64,000 bases of DNA from Burkholderiales bacterium (GTDB taxonomy: Bacteria > Pseudomonadota > Gammaproteobacteria > Burkholderiales > Burkholderiaceae_C): assembly GCA_016192425.1 (NCBI GenBank), contig JACPUE010000004.1, forward strand, positions 62,001 to 126,000. Reading direction: 5' to 3'. A program made the position numbers and the translations under genes. The notes under the pieces are model-generated. The model had not been told where the DNA came from and searched no databases. It saw nothing but the letters and a program-made list of their open reading frames with translations. Positions within the stretch are counted from its first letter, which is position 1. Every line of letters begins with the position of its first letter. Below are positions 1-10,541 of this stretch, one piece after another.

Positions 1-844
1 TCTTGTTGCCGTGCAGTGCCATGGCTGTGACGCCGTTCTTCTGCAGGAAGTCGGCCACGTTGTTGGCGCCAAACTTGGTGCGCGTGAACACCAGCACCTG
101 GCTCCACTCGTTCTGCTGGATGATGTGCAGCAGCACCTGCTTTTTCTTGGCACGGCCCACCGGGTGGATGACCTGGCTGATGCGCTGCACCGTGGTGTTG
201 CGCGGCGTGACCTGGATGCTTTGCGGGTTGCGCAGCAGGGTGTTGGCCAGTTCGCGGATTTCGTCGCTGAAGGTGGCCGAGAACAGCAGGCTTTGCTTGT
301 CGCGCGGCAGCAGCGCAAGGATTTTCTTCACATCGTGGATGAAGCCCATGTCCAGCATGCGGTCGGCTTCGTCAAGCACCAGCACCTCGACCGTGGACAG
401 GTCCAGGTGCCCTTGCTGCTGCAGATCCAAAAGGCGGCCGGGCGTGGCTACCAGAAAGTCCACGCCGCGCTGGATGCGGTCGATCTGCGGGTTCATGCCC
501 ACGCCGCCGAAGATCACCGTGGAGTCCAGATCGAGGTACTTGCCGTAGGTGCGGATGGATTCCTCGACCTGTGCGGCCAGCTCGCGCGTGGGCGTCAGTA
601 CCAGGGCACGCAGCCCCTTGCCGCCGCGCTTGCCTTGCGGTGCGGGCTGCTGCGCAAGGCGGTGCAGCAGCGGCAGCGTGAAGGCAGCGGTCTTGCCCGT
701 GCCGGTCTGTGCGCCGGCCAGCAGATCCTGGCCCTGCAGCACGGCAGGAATGGCTTGCGCCTGGATCGGGGTGGGGGTTTCGTAGCCTTGCTCGCGCACG
801 GCCTTCAGAATGGCCGGGGCCAGGTTCAGTTCGTCAAATGTCAT
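1..844 (-). CDS. rhlE: ATP-dependent RNA helicase RhlE, 3'-truncated by window edge
   Basis: DEAD-box RNA helicase that unwinds short RNA duplexes in ribosome assembly and RNA turnover. The reading frame starts at the ATG on the minus strand at 844 ([10 protein letters not shown]) and runs off the left edge after about 281 codons. It shows the Q-motif ([11 protein letters not shown]), motif [11 protein letters not shown], motif [15 protein letters not shown] and motif III FSAT, and ends in the window within helicase domain 2. The RhlE assignment rests on the N-terminal [20 protein letters not shown] pattern; a closely related DEAD-box paralogue cannot be excluded because the C-terminal tail is missing. 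It is divergent from ettA with 244 bp between the two starts. Confidence 0.9.
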   Translation of the reverse strand, partial: MTFDELNLAPAILKAVREQGYETPTPIQAQAIPAVLQGQDLLAGAQTGTGKTAAFTLPLLHRLAQQPAPQGKRGGKGLRALVLTPTRELAAQVEESIRTYGKYLDLDSTVIFGGVGMNPQIDRIQRGVDFLVATPGRLLDLQQQGHLDLSTVEVLVLDEADRMLDMGFIHDVKKILALLPRDKQSLLFSATFSDEIRELANTLLRNPQSIQVTPRNTTVQRISQVIHPVGRAKKKQVLLHIIQQNEWSQVLVFTRTKFGANNVADFLQKNGVTAMALHGNK

Positions 845-940
845 TTAGGGAGATGCGCCTTCCGGGCGCCGGGGATCGGCCTGTCGGTACAGCCGCTGCG
901 GGCTGCCGAGCCAGTGTCAAGCCGATGGGTTCTGTCGGAT

Positions 941-1000
941 GGGACGGTGCAAATCCGGGATTGCTGTCCCCAGCACATGTTGCTGATGCCGGGCCCACTG
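941..1000 (+). promoter_or_regulatory. cobalamin-riboswitch-like core fragment
   Basis: The rhlE/ettA intergenic region holds GGTGCAAATCCGGGA (946-960) followed by GCTGTCCCC and, later, CCCACTGGAGGG. This resembles the conserved core of cobalamin riboswitches (GGTGNNANTCC...CTGNCCCCGCA). GGGAC (941-945) can pair with GTCCC (966-970). The B12 box proper and the usual CCGCAAC run are not recognisable, and neither flanking gene is B12-related, so it is more likely a decayed or chance fragment. Confidence 0.22.
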
Positions 1001-1088
1001 GAGGGCTCGGCGCGGCGGTATTGTCGCATGAGTCGATAATCGGGGTGTCTCACGGCACAATTGCCGCACTTTTGACAGAAACAACTCC

Positions 1089-2750
<1,662 letters not shown>

Positions 2751-2794
2751 AAGTACGATAGGAATCCCGCGAAAAACAAACTGCCCGCAACAAA

Positions 2795-5179
2795 ATGCAA
2801 CAGCCTGCTCCCCGTTCCCGGACGGTGTTTCGTGCCTGCGTGGTCAACGCAGTGCGCGAGGGCGAGTTGCTGATGCAACAGTTGGTGACAGTGACGCGGG
2901 GCGCGCTCACCGCGCAGGAAAACGAGTTGCGCGACATAGCGCGGCGCAACCTGGCCAGCGACGCGCTGCGCCTGCTCAACCAGCATGAAGCCGCGCTGCT
3001 CAAGGGCTATCCGATGGCCCTGCTGGAAGTCTTTGCCGACGGGCCGGAGGCGCCAAAGACGACCAAGGCCGAGGCCACCGGGCTGGATTTTGGCGAGCTG
3101 ACCCTGGTGGATGACGACGAGGTGCAGGCGCAGGTGGAGCTTTCGCGTGCCCAACAACTGGCCATGCACGCCACCGAGGCGGTGCTTTCGGAGTTGAACG
3201 GCCTGGTCAGTTCCGCCCAGGGGCTGCGCCGCGTACACCCCGAGCGCAACCCGCTACGGCCCGAAAACTACATCCGCGCCCTGCAGCAGGTGATTGCCGG
3301 CACCGGGGTGGCTGCACCCATCCGCGAAGCCTGGATGCAATCCATGCGCAACCAGTTGGGCAGCCTGCTGGTCGATGTGTACAAGCGCGCAGCACAAAGC
3401 CTGCGTGACCAGGGCGTGCAGCCCGTGGGTTTTGGCGCAGCACCTGGGGCCACGGGCTACGGCCCGCCAGGGCGCGGCGGCTATGACAGCGCCTACGCCG
3501 CAGGCGCAGGCAGCCAGTGGGGGGGGGCACCCAGCGGCCAGGGCTACGGCGCTGGCTATGGCGGCGGCATGGGGTACGGAGCTTCCACGGGTTATGGCCG
3601 GCCCGGTTGGGCTACTGGCGAGGCCAGCATGTCTGGCATGGCTCCCGACGCTGAGGAAGCGCTGCTGACCGTGGGCATCCTGCGCCAGATGCTGGCGGGC
3701 GGTGGCGATCCCTTTGAATCCGTGCGGGCACCGGTGCCCATGGCGCCCCCCGCAGGCCCAGGGCGGCGTATCACGGAGGCCGCGCCCAGCACCACGCAGG
3801 GCGCACCTATCAGCGGCCACTACGCGCACATGAACGTCGCAGCCGTCGAAGCCATGGAAGACATTGCACAGCTGGAGCGCCTGGTCGGGCGCCTGGCTGG
3901 CAGCAGCCAGCCGGGCTATGTGCCCAGCGGGCACAGTGCGCCGCGCAGCCTGTATGGGGTGAGCTACGGCGCTGCCGAAGAGGCCTCGCCCGCACAGGCG
4001 GCCGAAGTGGTTGCGCGCATGGTGGAAAACATCGCCCAGGATTCGCGCCTGCTGCCACCGGTGCAACAGGCCGTGCAGCGCATGGAGCCCGCCATCCGCC
4101 AGCTGGTGCGCCACGATGCACGGTTTTTCAGCGATGCCAACCACCCCGCACGGCGCCTGCTGGACGAAGTGACCCAGCGCAGCCTGGCCTACACCGATGT
4201 CAACGCCACAGGGTTTCGCAGCTACATGCGTCTGGTGCAGCAGGCGGTGGATCATCTGGCGCAAAAGGAAATCACCAGCGCCACACCTTTCGAGGCCGTG
4301 CTCAAGGCGCTGGAATCAGCCTGGGCCCAGCAAGAAAAGAAGCTGCAGGCCCGGCGTGAAGCAGAACAGCAGGCCCTGCTGCAGGCCGAGCAACGCGAGA
4401 TGCTGGCCGAAAAGATCGCAGCCAACATCCAGAAGCTTTCGGGCGTGGGCTACGTTCCCGCCGACATCATGGAGTTCGCCACCGGCCCCTGGGCTCGGGT
4501 GGCTGCCCAGGCACAGGTGCAGCAGCCCGGTGCGGCAGATGGCGATCCGGATGGCTACCTGGCGGTGGTTCCCGAACTGTTCTGGAGTGTGCAGCCCGAT
4601 CTGGTGGGCACCGACAAGGATCGCCTAATCGACGCCATCCCCTCCATGCTGGCCAAGCTGCGCCAGGGGCTGCAGTCCATCAACCATCCGGTCGAAGACA
4701 TCAATGCCTTTGTCGAGCGGCTGGTGCTGCTGCACCAACAGGTGCTCGACGCCGCAGAGCAAGCTTCCCAACAGGCAGCGCTGGACGCAGAACCTTCGCC
4801 AGAAACCAGTGAGGCGGCCCTGGAGCCCGAAGCCCTGTCCAGCATGGCGGCGCTCGACGTCAATCTGGACAACGCCGCACCTGCAGCCAGTGCCGAAGCC
4901 GAAGCTGACGAAGACCCGTTCTACATTGGCGCCTGGGTTGATCTGGTCACCAACGGCAAGGTCGTGCGCACCCAGCTCACCTGGGCCAGCCCGCACAACA
5001 CGCTGTTCCTGTTCACGGGTGCCGACGGCAGCACCCAGTCGATGACCAGGCGCATGCGCGACAAGCTGGCTGCCGAGGGCCTGCTGCGCGTCCTGCCGCG
5101 CCAGCATGTGGTGGATCGTGCCATCGGCGCCATGGCTTCGTCTTCGCGCCAGAACCGCCGTTCTTCATCGCGCAAATAG
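2795..5179 (+). CDS. DUF1631 family protein
   Basis: A 794-residue protein of the DUF1631 family, common in beta- and gammaproteobacteria and of unknown function. Visible features are a helical N-terminal part, a low-complexity Gly/Tyr/Ala-rich stretch (about residues 215-275, many GYG repeats), a Gln/Glu/Ala-rich helical segment near residues 505-560, and a C-terminal region with a PilZ-like look around DPFYIGAWVDLVTNGK and LTWASPHNTLFLFT. The C-terminal pattern, if really PilZ, would suggest cyclic-di-GMP binding; that is inference. The stop codon directly abuts the stop of the convergent P1 peptidase gene (TAG at 5177-5179, then TGA on the other strand at 5182-5180). Confidence 0.8.
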   Translation: MQQPAPRSRTVFRACVVNAVREGELLMQQLVTVTRGALTAQENELRDIARRNLASDALRLLNQHEAALLKGYPMALLEVFADGPEAPKTTKAEATGLDFGELTLVDDDEVQAQVELSRAQQLAMHATEAVLSELNGLVSSAQGLRRVHPERNPLRPENYIRALQQVIAGTGVAAPIREAWMQSMRNQLGSLLVDVYKRAAQSLRDQGVQPVGFGAAPGATGYGPPGRGGYDSAYAAGAGSQWGGAPSGQGYGAGYGGGMGYGASTGYGRPGWATGEASMSGMAPDAEEALLTVGILRQMLAGGGDPFESVRAPVPMAPPAGPGRRITEAAPSTTQGAPISGHYAHMNVAAVEAMEDIAQLERLVGRLAGSSQPGYVPSGHSAPRSLYGVSYGAAEEASPAQAAEVVARMVENIAQDSRLLPPVQQAVQRMEPAIRQLVRHDARFFSDANHPARRLLDEVTQRSLAYTDVNATGFRSYMRLVQQAVDHLAQKEITSATPFEAVLKALESAWAQQEKKLQARREAEQQALLQAEQREMLAEKIAANIQKLSGVGYVPADIMEFATGPWARVAAQAQVQQPGAADGDPDGYLAVVPELFWSVQPDLVGTDKDRLIDAIPSMLAKLRQGLQSINHPVEDINAFVERLVLLHQQVLDAAEQASQQAALDAEPSPETSEAALEPEALSSMAALDVNLDNAAPAASAEAEADEDPFYIGAWVDLVTNGKVVRTQLTWASPHNTLFLFTGADGSTQSMTRRMRDKLAAEGLLRVLPRQHVVDRAIGAMASSSRQNRRSSSRK

Positions 5180-6187
5180 TCAGGCACAGTGCAAGGCGCC
5201 GTCGGCCAGGCCCGGCAGGTGCAGGCCTTCGGCGGTGGTGATGCTGCGCGCCGCCTGGACTGCGCGCAGTGTGGCCCGGGCCACGGCTTCAGCCGCCAGG
5301 GTGGCCAGCAACAGCATGCCAGGGTTGTGGCCTGCGCAGCCCGTGCCCAGGGCAAACAAGGTGTCGCCATCGAGTTGCGTGTGCACAGGGTTGATGCTGC
5401 GTGCCAGCCCGTCGTGCCCCGCCACCGCCAGGCGCTGGGCCTGGGCCTTGGTGAGCACCGCGTCGGTGGCGACGACGCCGATGGTGGTGTTGGTGCCCGC
5501 CAGCAGGGACTGCGCCACGTCTCCGCGCAGCAGCGCACGGCGCGTGTCGGCCAGGTGCAGGCCATCGGCCGTGCGGGCCCCGGCCACGGGGCGTGCGGTA
5601 TCGGGGTCGATGACGTCGCCCACCGCATTGCAGGCAATGAGCGCGCCCACGGTGACGCCTGCCACGCTGACCGATGCGCTGCCAACGCCGCCTTTCATGG
5701 CGCGCTGCATGCCAAACATCTTGCCCACGCTGGCCCCTGTGCCAGCACCCACGTTGCCTTCGGCGGGGTCGGCGCCCGAGGCGGCGGCGCAGGCTGCATA
5801 GCCAGCGGCGGCATCGGGCCGCACACGCATGTCGCCAACCATCAGGTCAAACAGCACGGCGGATGGCACCAGGGGCAGGCGGCCCACGCCGATGTCCAGG
5901 CCCACGCCGCGCTCCTCCAGCCAGCGCACCGCGCCGGTGGCCGCGTCCAGCCCCCAGGCGCTGCCGCCCGACAGCACGATGGCGTGCACCTTGTCCACCA
6001 GGTTGCAGGGATGCAGCAGATCGGTCTCGCGCGTTCCAGGGGCCGCGCCGCGCACGTCCACCCCGGCCACGGCTCCGTCATGGGCGAGCACCACGCTGCA
6101 GCCCGTGGGGCGGCGGGTGTCGGTGAAGTGCCCCACCTCGATTCCCGCCACGCGGGTGATGCTGCCGGGGTCGGCGGCGGCGCTCAT
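5180..6187 (-). CDS. P1 family (DmpA-type) peptidase/aminopeptidase
   Basis: A 335-residue member of the P1/S58 family, self-processing N-terminal-nucleophile aminopeptidases such as DmpA. The family signature GNVGAGTGASVGK lies near mid-protein and the N-terminal VAGIEVGHFTD and VLSGGSAWGLDAATG blocks are typical. Family members cleave themselves at the signature to expose the nucleophile; substrate preference (D- or beta-amino-acid amides, or other peptides) cannot be read from sequence. The ATG at 6187 overlaps the stop of the upstream DUF411 gene as ATGA, so the two are translationally coupled; an in-frame extension upstream is only the shadow of DUF411. Confidence 0.88.
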   Translation of the reverse strand: MSAAADPGSITRVAGIEVGHFTDTRRPTGCSVVLAHDGAVAGVDVRGAAPGTRETDLLHPCNLVDKVHAIVLSGGSAWGLDAATGAVRWLEERGVGLDIGVGRLPLVPSAVLFDLMVGDMRVRPDAAAGYAACAAASGADPAEGNVGAGTGASVGKMFGMQRAMKGGVGSASVSVAGVTVGALIACNAVGDVIDPDTARPVAGARTADGLHLADTRRALLRGDVAQSLLAGTNTTIGVVATDAVLTKAQAQRLAVAGHDGLARSINPVHTQLDGDTLFALGTGCAGHNPGMLLLATLAAEAVARATLRAVQAARSITTAEGLHLPGLADGALHCA

Positions 6188-6711
6188 GCCTTGGCGCCCT
6201 GGTGGTAGCTGCTGAACACGCGGGTGCTGCCGTCGCGTGCCACCAGCAGCACATCGTAGGGGTCGCGCCGGTTGCCGTACACCGGGCCGTCCATGCCGGG
6301 CGATCCCACCGGCATGCCCGGTACGGCCAGGCCCAGCGCGTTGGGTTTTTGCTGCAGCAGGCGGCGCACGTCGGCGGCGGGGACATGGCCTTCGATCACA
6401 TAGCCGCCCACCAGGGCGGTGTGGCAGGAGCCCAGCTTTTGCGGTAGGCCCAGGCGTGCGCGGGCGCTGGTGTTGCCGGTGTCGTGCACCGTGAAGCGGA
6501 AGCCCGCCGCTTCCATGTGGGCCACCCAGTCGTGGCAGCAGCCGCAGCTGGGGTCTTTCCAGAGTTCGGCGGGCGTGCCTTGCGGCGCAGCGGCCTGGCT
6601 CCAGCGGGGCAGGGTGGCGGCTGCCACGCCTGCCCCGAGCAAGGGCAGGGCGGCGGTCAGCCATTGGCGGCGGGGCAGGGAACGCAGGGAGGGGCGAGGG
6701 TGGGATGGCAT
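6184..6711 (-). CDS. DUF411 metal-binding protein with twin-arginine signal
   Basis: A 175-residue exported protein. The N-terminus carries PRRQWLTA followed by a hydrophobic run and a cleavage-like AQAA-type end (SQAAAP), a likely Tat or Sec signal. The mature domain has the DUF411 hallmark WKDPSCGCCHDW, a thioredoxin-fold-like family with CGCC metal site, plus a later SCHTALVGGY motif and a VPGMPVGSPGM Met-rich loop. DUF411 proteins are associated with copper and other metal handling in the periplasm. It is coupled by ATGA to the downstream peptidase, and its neighbours include a cation exporter with a Cd/Pb-type regulator, consistent with metal stress. Which metal is bound is not evident. 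Confidence 0.88.
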   Translation of the reverse strand: MPSHPRPSLRSLPRRQWLTAALPLLGAGVAAATLPRWSQAAAPQGTPAELWKDPSCGCCHDWVAHMEAAGFRFTVHDTGNTSARARLGLPQKLGSCHTALVGGYVIEGHVPAADVRRLLQQKPNALGLAVPGMPVGSPGMDGPVYGNRRDPYDVLLVARDGSTRVFSSYHQGAKA

Positions 6712-6824
6712 GGCGGTCCTTGGGGGGCGTTCAATGGAAAGGGAGTCCGGCACCTGCTTGGTGATTGTGCGCCAAGTGCTTTTGTCGGAGCTGCCACAGC
6801 GCGCAATGGTTCCGTTTGCCCGCT

Positions 6825-7442
6825 TCAGGTACCGGTGTAGCGGCCGGGCCGGTGGTTCAGCGCCAGCACCAGGTTGAGCGCCACGGCGCCTGCGATGGAC
6901 CAGGCCACGCGCAGGGGCTCCACCGTCCACAAGGCCAGAAGGACGATGCAGCAGTCCACTGCCATCTGCACCTTGCCTGCGCGCCAGCCGCAGCGGTCTT
7001 GCAGGTACAGCGCGGCAATGCCCACGCCACCCAGGCTGCAGCGGTGGCGGAACAGTGCCAGAAAGCCTGTGCCGGTGATCAAGCCCCCGGCAATGGCGGC
7101 GTACAGCGGCTCGATGCGTGCCACCTGCAGCCATTGGTGCTGCCACTCCGTCATCAGCGACAGCAGCAGCACGGCCACAAAGGTCTTGAGCGTGAACTCG
7201 CGCCCCAGCTTGCGCAGTGCGAGCCAGTAGAACGGCAGGTTGAGCACGAAGAAAATCTTGCCGAAGCCCACGCCGGTGGCGTAGTGCAGCAAAAAGGCCA
7301 GGCCCGCCGTGCCGCCGGTCAGCAACCCGGCGCTGGTGAAAAACGCCACGCCCACGGAAATCATCAACACCCCCGTAAAAATGGCCACCACGTCTTCGGT
7401 GGTGCTGTGGGGCTCGGCTGCGGGAGGGGTGGGCGCGGTCAT
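6825..7442 (-). CDS. YitT family membrane protein
   Basis: A 205-residue polytopic inner-membrane protein of the YitT/DUF161 family, function unknown. Five to six hydrophobic helices are visible, with the family's GLLTGGTAGLAFLLHYATG loop near residues 40-58 and the repeat-like GLITGTGFLALFRHRCSLGG later. It lacks the cytoplasmic DUF2179 domain found in longer Firmicutes homologues. It is separated by 113 bp from the DUF411 gene start and by 70 bp from the cation transporter, so cotranscription with the metal genes is possible but not shown. Confidence 0.85.
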   Translation of the reverse strand: MTAPTPPAAEPHSTTEDVVAIFTGVLMISVGVAFFTSAGLLTGGTAGLAFLLHYATGVGFGKIFFVLNLPFYWLALRKLGREFTLKTFVAVLLLSLMTEWQHQWLQVARIEPLYAAIAGGLITGTGFLALFRHRCSLGGVGIAALYLQDRCGWRAGKVQMAVDCCIVLLALWTVEPLRVAWSIAGAVALNLVLALNHRPGRYTGT

Positions 7443-7512
7443 CAGCGGCGGTGCAAAAAATACGAGGAGGGGATTGGAACATGGTTGCCGCCCCCCGGCC
7501 GACGTCAGCTGC

Positions 7513-8133
7513 CTACCCCGCGCTCAATTCCCGCAGCGCATGCCGAACCACACTGGTGCCGCCACTGATGGCCAGGCCCGCCATGATGGCGGCTACCGCC
7601 AGGTCGGGCCAGGCGGCGCCGGTGCCAAACACGCCCAGCGCAGCCGCCATGACGGCCAGGTTGCCCAGTGCGTCGTTGCGGGTGCACAGCCAGACGCTGC
7701 GCATGTTGGCATCGCCTTCGCGCCAGGCGTACAGCAGCACGGCCACCCCCAGGTTGGCCGCCAGGGCCAGCAGGCCGATGGCGCCCATGGTGATCGGCTC
7801 AGGCGGCACGCCCTGCAGCGCACCCCAGGCCACGCGGGCAATGACGAACACGCCAAAGGCCAGCATGCTCGCGCCCTTGAGCAAGGCGGCACGCGCACGC
7901 CAGGCCGCTGCCATGGCCAGCACCCACAGCGACACGCCGTAGTTGGCGGCATCGCCCAGGAAGTCGATGGCATCGGCCAGCAGCGCTGCCGAGCCCGATT
8001 GCATGCCTGCCCCCAGCTCCACCGCAAACATGGCGGCGTTGACAAGGAGCGCAATCCACAAGATGCGGCGGTAGCGTGGATTGGCGCTGGGTGGTGGGCT
8101 GCTGCTGCAGCCGCCATGGCAATGAGCAGACAT
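7513..8133 (-). CDS. CDF-like cation transporter
   Basis: A 206-residue inner-membrane protein with six hydrophobic segments, resembling the transmembrane half of cation diffusion facilitators. Paired acidic sites typical of the family are seen in LLADAIDFLGDAANY (helix 2) and TRNDALGNLAV (helix 5). The cytoplasmic C-terminal domain of classical CDF proteins is absent. The N-terminus is metal-ligand rich (MSAHCHGGCSS). The ATG at 8133 was chosen over the upstream one because it follows GGAGAAA at good spacing. It is transcribed away from cadR under a MerR-type promoter, so it probably exports the metal sensed by that regulator (Cd, Pb or Zn). Confidence 0.85.
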   Translation of the reverse strand: MSAHCHGGCSSSPPPSANPRYRRILWIALLVNAAMFAVELGAGMQSGSAALLADAIDFLGDAANYGVSLWVLAMAAAWRARAALLKGASMLAFGVFVIARVAWGALQGVPPEPITMGAIGLLALAANLGVAVLLYAWREGDANMRSVWLCTRNDALGNLAVMAAALGVFGTGAAWPDLAVAAIMAGLAISGGTSVVRHALRELSAG

Positions 8134-8168
8134 ACGGGTTTCTCCAGGAAAAAACAATCAATGGCATG

Positions 8169-8199
8169 ATTGAAAACCCTTAAGCCACTTCAAGGTCAA
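8169..8199 (-). promoter_or_regulatory. MerR-type promoter/operator of the cation transporter
   Basis: On the minus strand TTGACC (8199-8194) and TTCAAT (8174-8169) are separated by 19 bp, the overlong spacer typical of MerR-regulated promoters. The spacer region is an imperfect palindrome (8176-8196, ACC-TT-A...T-AA-GGT arms) as expected for CadR/PbrR/ZntR binding. It faces the cation transporter gene; its right edge is only 3 bp from the cadR start codon. Confidence 0.8.
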
Positions 8200-8201
8200 G
8201 C

Positions 8202-8666
8202 ATGTCTGCGCCATCCCCCCATCACCGTATCGGCGATGCGGCCCGCCGCTCGGGCGTGACGGCGGCCAACATCCGCTACTACGAAAGGGAGGGCCTGCTG
8301 CCCCCCGGAGCACGTGCCGACAACAGCTACCGGCTCTATAGCGATGCCGATGTGCACCGCCTGCGCTTCATCCGCCTGTGCCGTGCCATGGACATGTCGC
8401 TGGACGAGGTACGCTCGCTGCTGTCGCTGGACTTGCGCTCCAAGGCCGACTGCGACGCTGCCTGCGCCACCATAGACGCCCACCTGCACCATGTGCGCGA
8501 ACGCCTGCAGGAGCTGCAGGCACTGGAGCGCAGCCTGCTCGATCTGCGCAACTGCTGCGACGGCACAGGCGCGCACTGCCGCATCATCGAGGCGCTGCAC
8601 GCCCAGGCCGACGCCCAGGCCAGTGGCGAGCCCTTACGGCCGGGTGGCCCCTTGCGGCATGTTTGA
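8202..8666 (+). CDS. cadR: MerR family Cd(II)/Pb(II)-responsive regulator
   Basis: A 154-residue MerR activator. The N-terminal winged helix (RIGDAARRSGVTAANIRYYEREGLLPP) and the antiparallel coiled coil are clear. The metal site resembles CadR/PbrR: Cys84 and Cys88 (DCDAAC), and the C-terminal CCDGTGAHC (Cys118, Cys119, Cys126 with His125). It likely controls the divergent cation transporter through the palindrome at 8176-8196. The start codon sits 6 bp from that operator with no ribosome-binding site between them, so its own mRNA may be leaderless or translated from a transcript begun elsewhere. Metal specificity is inferred from the Cys pattern, not proven. Confidence 0.88.
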   Translation: MSAPSPHHRIGDAARRSGVTAANIRYYEREGLLPPGARADNSYRLYSDADVHRLRFIRLCRAMDMSLDEVRSLLSLDLRSKADCDAACATIDAHLHHVRERLQELQALERSLLDLRNCCDGTGAHCRIIEALHAQADAQASGEPLRPGGPLRHV

Positions 8667-8667
8667 G

Positions 8668-8725
8668 TGCTATGGTATTCATAGCTGCTTTCGCTTGTTG
8701 GATAAGCGATAGAGCCATATTTTAT
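8668..8725 (+). repeat. dispersed palindromic repeat, copy a
   Basis: Copy of the ~55-bp element with core TAGCTGCTTTCGCTTG and AAGCGATAGAGCCATATTTT, containing a GCTT/AAGC stem. It fills the gap between cadR and the Mla permease gene. Confidence 0.8.
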
Positions 8726-8757
8726 TAGTATTGCTGCTGCCAGCTATCATCCCCCCC

Positions 8758-9558
8758 ATGCTGCACCGCCTTGCACCGCCAGCTTTGCACGCCCGCCTAT
8801 GGCTTGCCCTGCAGCGCCGGGTGCTGGCCTGGGGGCGCATGGTGTACCTGGGGGCCGTGGTGCTGGTGCTCGCGCTGTCGCCATCGACCTACGCCCGCGC
8901 GGTGCGGCGCGGCTTGATGCACCGCATTTACCTGGAAACGGCCCCCATCCTGCCGGGCTTTACCGTGCTGGCCGCGTTGCTGAGCCTGGTGCTCACGCGC
9001 ATCGTGGTGGTCACGGCACTGAGCTATGGGCTCACTGCGTATGCGCTGGAGATGGTCATCCGCGTGCTGGTGCTTGAACTCATCCCGCTGACTGCGGCAC
9101 TGTTTGTTGCCCTGCGCTGCACTATTCCGAGCGGCGCCGTACTGGCCAGATTGCGCTACACGGGCCACCTGGATGCCTTGCGCCGCGCCGGGGCCGACCC
9201 GGTGCGTGCCGAACTGCTGCCGCGCGTGGCCGCCGGGGTGTTTGCCTGCATCACGCTGGCTGCGCTATCCTGCGTGGTGGCCTCGGTCATGGCCTATCTG
9301 GGGGTGTACGGCTCCAACCTGGCGGGGCTGCCCAGCTACACACGCATGTTCGGCCATGTGTTTTCGCCCGCGGTGACGCTGGTGTTCGGCCTCAAGACGC
9401 TGCTGTCGAGCCTGGCCGTGGCAGTGATTCCACTGGCCTCGGCCCTGTACGACGAGGGCGACGCGCTGCCGCAGCAAAGCGAACTGGGCGGCTTGGCGCG
9501 CATGTTCGCCGTGCTGCTGCTGATCGAAGTGGCCTCCCTTGTGGGCAACTACTACTGA
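8758..9558 (+). CDS. MlaE-family ABC permease
   Basis: A 266-residue permease of the MlaE family, part of MCE-type systems that move phospholipids or other lipids between the membranes. Five to six hydrophobic helices and the coupling-helix region TGHLDALRRAGADPVRAELLPRVAAG match the family's cytoplasmic EALRVMG.DP..LV.PR block in a diverged form. The ATG at 8758 is preferred; a TTG at 8731 lies inside the dispersed repeat. It is followed 2 bp later by the MCE-domain gene. No ATPase gene is adjacent. Confidence 0.85.
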   Translation: MLHRLAPPALHARLWLALQRRVLAWGRMVYLGAVVLVLALSPSTYARAVRRGLMHRIYLETAPILPGFTVLAALLSLVLTRIVVVTALSYGLTAYALEMVIRVLVLELIPLTAALFVALRCTIPSGAVLARLRYTGHLDALRRAGADPVRAELLPRVAAGVFACITLAALSCVVASVMAYLGVYGSNLAGLPSYTRMFGHVFSPAVTLVFGLKTLLSSLAVAVIPLASALYDEGDALPQQSELGGLARMFAVLLLIEVASLVGNYY

Positions 9559-9560
9559 CC

Positions 9561-10541
9561 ATGAACGCCGCCCCACCGCCTCCATCCCCGGCAGCGCCCG
9601 AACCGCTGCGCCCGGTAGCGCACCTCACACTCAAGGCCACAGCGCTGCTGCTGTTCACGCTGGCGCTCATCGTGGGCTCGGTGCTGTACCTGCTGTACGC
9701 GCGCGGCGCCTTCGAGCCCACGCAGACCCTGGTGCTGGTGGCCGACGACTCCGAAGGCGTGGTGGTCGGCATGGACATGACGTTTTCAGGCTTCCCCATC
9801 GGACGGGTGCGCCGCATCGAACTGGCCGACGAAGGCAATGCACGCATCGTCATTGATGTAGCGCGCAAGGACGCCCACTGGCTGCGCGTCTCCAGCGTGT
9901 TCACCCTGGTGCGCGGCGTGGTGGGCGGCACGGCCATCCGTGCGTATTCGGGCATGCTTGACGACAAGCCCCTGCCCGAAGGCGCCGTGCGCCCGGTGCT
10001 GCGCGGCGATGCCACATCTGAAATTCCCCAGCTCATGGCCAGCGCACGTGAACTGCTGGGCAACCTCAACGCACTGACCGCGCAGGATGCCGCCCTGGCC
10101 AGCAGCCTGGCCCAGGTGCGCACGCTGACCGAGCGGCTCAACGCCCCCGGCGGCGCACTGCAGGTGCTCATGGGCAATGCGCAGGATGCCGGCAAGGTAC
10201 TGGCCGCACTGGACCGCACCAACGCCTTGCTCGCCCGCATCGACGGCCTGGCCGCCAAGACCGACACCCAGGTGTATGGCCCCGGTGGCCTGATGCCCCA
10301 GGTGCAGGCCAGCGTGGCGCAACTGGGCGGCCTGCTGGCCGACACCCGCGCCACGCTGCGAAAGGTGGACGCCGTGCTGGCCGAGGCACAGGCAGTGGGC
10401 GCCAATGTGCGCGAAGGCACGGCCGACCTGGGCGCGCTGCGCGCCGAAGTCGAGTCCAACCTGCGCAAGATCGACCAGTTGGTGGGCGACATCCAGCGCA
10501 AATGGCCCTTCGCGCACGACACCGAACTCAAGCTGCCATGA
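9561..10541 (+). CDS. MCE domain (MlaD-like) protein
   Basis: A 326-residue periplasmic lipid-binding component anchored by one N-terminal helix (about residues 30-52). The MCE domain follows (FEPTQTLVLVADDSEGVVVGMDMTFSGFPIGRV, read in two parts here), with the typical G..V...G..V.ri pattern. The C-terminal half is a long predicted helix with repeated Leu/Ala heptads, which in family members forms the hexameric needle or tube. It lies between permease and lipoprotein genes; its stop overlaps the next start as ATGA. Confidence 0.88.
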   Translation: MNAAPPPPSPAAPEPLRPVAHLTLKATALLLFTLALIVGSVLYLLYARGAFEPTQTLVLVADDSEGVVVGMDMTFSGFPIGRVRRIELADEGNARIVIDVARKDAHWLRVSSVFTLVRGVVGGTAIRAYSGMLDDKPLPEGAVRPVLRGDATSEIPQLMASARELLGNLNALTAQDAALASSLAQVRTLTERLNAPGGALQVLMGNAQDAGKVLAALDRTNALLARIDGLAAKTDTQVYGPGGLMPQVQASVAQLGGLLADTRATLRKVDAVLAEAQAVGANVREGTADLGALRAEVESNLRKIDQLVGDIQRKWPFAHDTELKLP

